Assembly (NCBI GenBank): GCA_045531405.1
Contig: JAZSDX010000055.1
Span: forward strand, 1-25,777
DNA from: RGIG4079 sp045531405
GTDB taxonomy: Bacteria; Bacteroidota; Bacteroidia; Bacteroidales; Muribaculaceae
Reading direction: 5' to 3'
DNA length: 25,777 nt
Positions 22,769 through 25,777 of this stretch are shown one piece after another. The number at the start of each line of letters is the position of its first letter. The first letter of the stretch is position 1. The position numbers and the translations under genes are program-made. The notes under the pieces are model-generated. The model was not told the DNA's origin. It did no database searches and was given only the letters and a program-made list of their open reading frames with translations.

Positions 22769-23731
22769 TTATTGCTCCCGATAGAAACGTATCTGTGTTT
22801 TATATGTCGGGAATTCTATAGTTAAGATTGAATTATTGATAGAAGCATGAGCATCAACATCAATTAATTCAAACATAGAGTCATACCATATTAAGTCATA
22901 ATGATTTTCAAATATTGTTGATATTAACCGTCCCTTAATCATCCCTTCACTCCAATTCTTCTTATTCGTTACAGCACCATTAATATAAATTATTAGATAA
23001 TCGTTACCTTCCTTTAATAAAGCAAAGCGATATCTACCACCAACAATTGCATAATCTTCATTATTGTTTCTATCAAGATAAGACCAAAAACCTTCATGCA
23101 GATTCTTTTTGGTTGAAAAATGAGTATTTAACGATTTTAGTGTATTTTTTGATTGCAACATTAATTTCATGTCGGGAGTAGTTTCAATTACAAAACGCGA
23201 AATTTTTGCATCTATAGTAGTTTTTATTCCACAATTGCCCCTAATTTTGTCTTTAAATAAAAAAGAGCCTATATAGCACAATTTATTGTCTCCAACAAAA
23301 ACATTATATTTGTCTCCACTAATTTCTATTGATATCGAATTATATCCGGTATACATATTAACATTTTTATCCAATGTTGTCGTTTTCAGAACATTGTCAA
23401 CTCCCTTTCTTATTTCTCCAACCTTTATTTTAGCTCGTCTGTAATCAAGGAAATCTCCAAAATTAGTATTTTCCCATGTTAGTTCAATATAATTGAAATC
23501 ATTTGATGATTTATAATTCCAGATTATGCTCCACCTTGATGACGACTCTCCTACTCTCTCTTTATTTTTATTCACAGCTACTCGTGCTTCTATAATAAGA
23601 TTAGACAAGCAATCTCCTTGAGGTATTAGATACAACGAATCTGTTGATAATGTAAAATGCTTGTGATATGTAGTTTTAGCGTCAGAGCTGTAAAATAGAG
23701 TAAAACATACTATTAAAAGCAATATTCGCAT
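22769..23731 (-). CDS. Secreted LamG-like protein of unknown function
   Basis: A 320-residue exported protein with a signal peptide (MRILLLIVCFTLFY, cut near SDA-K). Residues about 25-185 have the pattern of a concanavalin-A/LamG beta sandwich: 'NLIIEARVAV', 'WSIIWNY', 'FNYIELTWEN', 'YNSISIEISGDKYNVFVGDN' and 'GNCGIKTTIDAKISRFVIE', which resemble strands of proteins that bind glycans. The C-terminal part (200-320) is Tyr/Trp-rich ('NDYLIIYINGAV', 'YDLIWYDSMFELI') and unrecognised. It begins 10 bases after the miaA stop and must share its transcript. It is convergent with the TPR gene, with a 55-base gap and no clear terminator. It resembles the LamG part of the OmpA-domain protein at 7919-9229 only in general fold. 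Confidence 0.85.
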   Translation of the reverse strand: MRILLLIVCFTLFYSSDAKTTYHKHFTLSTDSLYLIPQGDCLSNLIIEARVAVNKNKERVGESSSRWSIIWNYKSSNDFNYIELTWENTNFGDFLDYRRAKIKVGEIRKGVDNVLKTTTLDKNVNMYTGYNSISIEISGDKYNVFVGDNKLCYIGSFLFKDKIRGNCGIKTTIDAKISRFVIETTPDMKLMLQSKNTLKSLNTHFSTKKNLHEGFWSYLDRNNNEDYAIVGGRYRFALLKEGNDYLIIYINGAVTNKKNWSEGMIKGRLISTIFENHYDLIWYDSMFELIDVDAHASINNSILTIEFPTYKTQIRFYREQ

Positions 23732-23741
23732 TCTATTTTTA

Positions 23742-24650
23742 TTATTTTATTAAATTAAGAACTTCTTCTACAAATGAATCTCTATCCATGTCCCATGGCA
23801 ACCAATTAATCTTGAATCCACGACTTTTTTCCATTCCCCTAAACCAAGTCATTTGTCTTTTAGCAAATTGATGTATAGCAATTTCTAAATTTTTCACCAT
23901 TTGTTCATACTTGATTTGTCCCAAAATATATTGAGTAATATACTTATACTCTAATCCATAATAAATCAAATCTTCAGGATTTACTCCAGTATTAATAAGC
24001 ATTCTCACTTCATCTACCATTCCTTCCTGCAACCGCATATGTAAACGCCTTGTAATCCTCGACCTCCTATTTTCCCTATCAATATCTATTCCAATTATTA
24101 CAGCATCCTCGATTGGCATCGGGGTAGTTTTTATTGCCTCTGATGGATTTTGAGTATAGTATGTTTGAATCTCAATTGCGCGAATTGCTCTCTTTATATT
24201 GTCAACATCTGTTACATTATGCAAAGTCTTCATAGCTGATAAGATTTCAGCCAACTCACTTAATGACTTATTAGCCAAAGACTTTCTTAGTTCAGGATTT
24301 TCTGGAACATGAGGTAAAACCAATCCATTTAACACCGATTCTATATATAATCCGGTTCCTCCACACAATATCGGAATATGATTATTGCTTTTAATTCTGC
24401 CATATGCATCACGAAAATCTCTTAAATATTCATATAAATTATATTTATATCCTGCCGGGCATATATCAATCAGATGATATGGGACTGAATCATATTCTAA
24501 TAAATCTTTTCCTGTTCCAATATCCATTCCGGTATAAACTTGTCGAGAATCTGCGCTTATTATCTCTGTATTTATACGTTTAGCGACATCAACAGCTCGC
24601 ATAGTTTTTCCAGATGCTGTTGGACCTAATATAACAAGCAAACTTGTCAT
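23742..24650 (-). CDS. miaA: tRNA dimethylallyltransferase MiaA
   Basis: MiaA adds a dimethylallyl group from DMAPP to A37 of tRNAs that read UNN codons, in the cytoplasm. The 302 residues match the family. Landmarks counted from the chosen ATG: P-loop GPTASGKT (9-16), 'ISADSRQVYTGMDIGTGK' (31-48) with the catalytic Asp and substrate-loop Thr, 'LCGGTGLYIESVLNG', 'YYGLEYKYI', and 'QFAKRQMTWFRGM' near the C-terminus. A TTG further upstream would add 'WNRNYKKK', but the ATG at 24648-24650 overlaps the stop of the preceding gene as ATGA, which decides the start. It is cotranscribed with that membrane protein and with the LamG-like gene downstream. Confidence 0.96.
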   Translation of the reverse strand: MTSLLVILGPTASGKTMRAVDVAKRINTEIISADSRQVYTGMDIGTGKDLLEYDSVPYHLIDICPAGYKYNLYEYLRDFRDAYGRIKSNNHIPILCGGTGLYIESVLNGLVLPHVPENPELRKSLANKSLSELAEILSAMKTLHNVTDVDNIKRAIRAIEIQTYYTQNPSEAIKTTPMPIEDAVIIGIDIDRENRRSRITRRLHMRLQEGMVDEVRMLINTGVNPEDLIYYGLEYKYITQYILGQIKYEQMVKNLEIAIHQFAKRQMTWFRGMEKSRGFKINWLPWDMDRDSFVEEVLNLIK

Positions 24651-25777
24651 CTTTTTTTTATAATTCCTATTCCACAAATATATTTATTCCAAAGTTTTCT
24701 TATCCTAAAAAAGGCTCTATCTTCATTATTCTTTAATATAAATAACCAAGATATATCATTGTAATCTACATCCCAATTCTTTATGTCATTTAATCGAAAT
24801 GTAGGTTTATAATTTTTTATCTGATACAATCTTTTCCCTTTTTTGTCATAACCCTTCCATGCTAAAACAACATTATATATACGTTCCAATTCTGATGCCA
24901 GTATTGGTGAGACTTTATTTTGTTCAATAAGCTTCTTAATTTCATGTAATTTATACCAAACGCCTTCTAATCTTGATTGCTCTATTTGCGAAGCTTGCTC
25001 TATGATATATGCATAATGAAAAATATTACATTCTGTATTGAAATTACGATTTTCATACAAGAATCTTAATTCGGTGGTTGGAATACCCGATAAATTATAA
25101 AAAAACATTTCTGCATCATCATTAGTAATTGATTTCTTATATTGTATATATAAACGTGCAGGAGTATCTATTTTATCTTCATTTGGCATAATATCATCTT
25201 TCTCAACATCTGGTGATTTTAATAATATTTTATCTCCACAGATTATAAGATAACGAATCAATGACGAACTATTATAACGCAATAAATTCCCATCAATGTT
25301 TTGACAATAATATAACCATAAACTAAAATATCTAATTCCTAAATATATCAAAGAAACTATATATAATATCAAAAAGAACCATATGTACACAAATTGGTCT
25401 ATATCATTTATATTTATGTTTATATATAATAATAAATAATATATCCAACTAATAATACCAACCACCAACATAAGCATACACATTAATTTAGTCAAGTATT
25501 CTCCTTCTTGACTAAATAATTTACCTATGAACCCACGTTCTGCAACTGTTCCATGATGAGCCTGACAATCTTGACATATTGATGCTTTGTATCCTTTTCG
25601 TAGATTTAATATCGTAATAATAAAAGCGATAGGTGTAATTATTAATATAGGTATATAATGATAGACTTTTATGATTGAACCATCTAAGATTGGATGTAAA
25701 TTCAACAAATTTATTATAACCATTACCAATGTTGCCCAAAACAATATCATCATTGATAGATGAGGGAGCCTTGAACA
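24647..25777 (-). CDS. Multi-pass membrane protein with CxxC motif, 5' end probably outside window
   Basis: The stop is TGA at 24647-24649, overlapping the miaA start. The first ATG in frame is at 25751-25753 (368 residues), but eight further sense codons run to the window edge, so the true start may lie outside. Hydrophobic segments near residues 1-20, 32-50, 88-110 and 120-140 (from that ATG) indicate about four membrane spans. Between spans 2 and 3 is a conserved-looking cytoplasmic or periplasmic loop, 'CQDCQAHHGTVAERGFIGKL', with CxxC and two His that could bind zinc. The second half (about 190-368) is soluble, basic and helical. I cannot name the family. It is very AT-rich: 17 G+C in 25441-25500 by hand count. 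It heads the miaA operon. Confidence 0.75.
   Translation of the reverse strand, partial: CSRLPHLSMMILFWATLVMVIINLLNLHPILDGSIIKVYHYIPILIITPIAFIITILNLRKGYKASICQDCQAHHGTVAERGFIGKLFSQEGEYLTKLMCMLMLVVGIISWIYYLLLYINININDIDQFVYIWFFLILYIVSLIYLGIRYFSLWLYYCQNIDGNLLRYNSSSLIRYLIICGDKILLKSPDVEKDDIMPNEDKIDTPARLYIQYKKSITNDDAEMFFYNLSGIPTTELRFLYENRNFNTECNIFHYAYIIEQASQIEQSRLEGVWYKLHEIKKLIEQNKVSPILASELERIYNVVLAWKGYDKKGKRLYQIKNYKPTFRLNDIKNWDVDYNDISWLFILKNNEDRAFFRIRKLWNKYICGIGIIKKR

Noticed and set aside
24648..24677. A TTG start at 24677 for miaA.
   Set aside because: The ATG at 24650 overlaps the upstream stop as ATGA and starts the protein directly before the P-loop, as usual for MiaA.
1..25777. CRISPR arrays, tRNA genes and complete insertion sequences.
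   Set aside because: No regularly spaced direct repeats, no tRNA T-arm sequence in a cloverleaf context, and no transposase or integrase frame were seen.

Overview
The window looks like a chromosomal segment from a member of the order Bacteroidales (phylum Bacteroidota). Three things point there. Signal peptides are followed by Gln ('AQ') or by a lipobox Cys and acidic residues. Genes start without clear Shine-Dalgarno sequences. Several intergenic gaps hold the phylum's promoter pattern, TTG then about 19 bases then TAnnTTTG. The families also fit: DUF4412-like, DUF5106-thioredoxin, BFN-UVR nuclease, GHL10 hydrolase and membrane AraC regulators. I cannot name the genus. No tRNA, rRNA, CRISPR array, complete insertion sequence or phage gene was seen.

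Left third (1-9229, all minus strand): a cell-envelope block. Transcription runs right to left through an OmpA-domain protein with a LamG-like middle, a von Willebrand A lipoprotein ending at a strong terminator, and then a tight five-gene cluster with gaps of 17-39 bases. The cluster encodes a coiled-coil/WG-like secreted protein, a 1138-residue secreted protein with TPRs, a 293-residue secreted protein, a DUF4412-like secreted protein, and a lipoprotein that runs off the left edge. Every product carries an export signal and none has an assigned function. This is the best candidate in the window for an undescribed system.

Middle (9230-16859): a 614-base gap with an unusually GC-rich, hairpin-forming island; a membrane-anchored AraC regulator; a GHL10 glycoside hydrolase with its own terminator; then fabI divergently on the plus strand, closed by a perfect 13-bp terminator. 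Convergent to fabI are clpB and a small lipoprotein gene downstream of it.

Right (17033-25777): a six-gene plus-strand operon carries a secreted thioredoxin-like protein, mnmA (tRNA U34 thiolation), a BFN-UVR nuclease, rsmE (16S rRNA methylation), kdsA (KDO for lipid A/LPS core) and an 11-12 TPR secreted protein. Facing it is a minus-strand operon: a membrane protein cut by the right edge, miaA (tRNA A37 prenylation) and a LamG-like secreted protein. These genes join translation upkeep with envelope synthesis. Base composition falls from about 50% GC in places on the left to under 30% at the right edge. Five apparent upstream start codons (TTG, GTG or ATG) were replaced by internal ATGs, for the reasons given in each entry.
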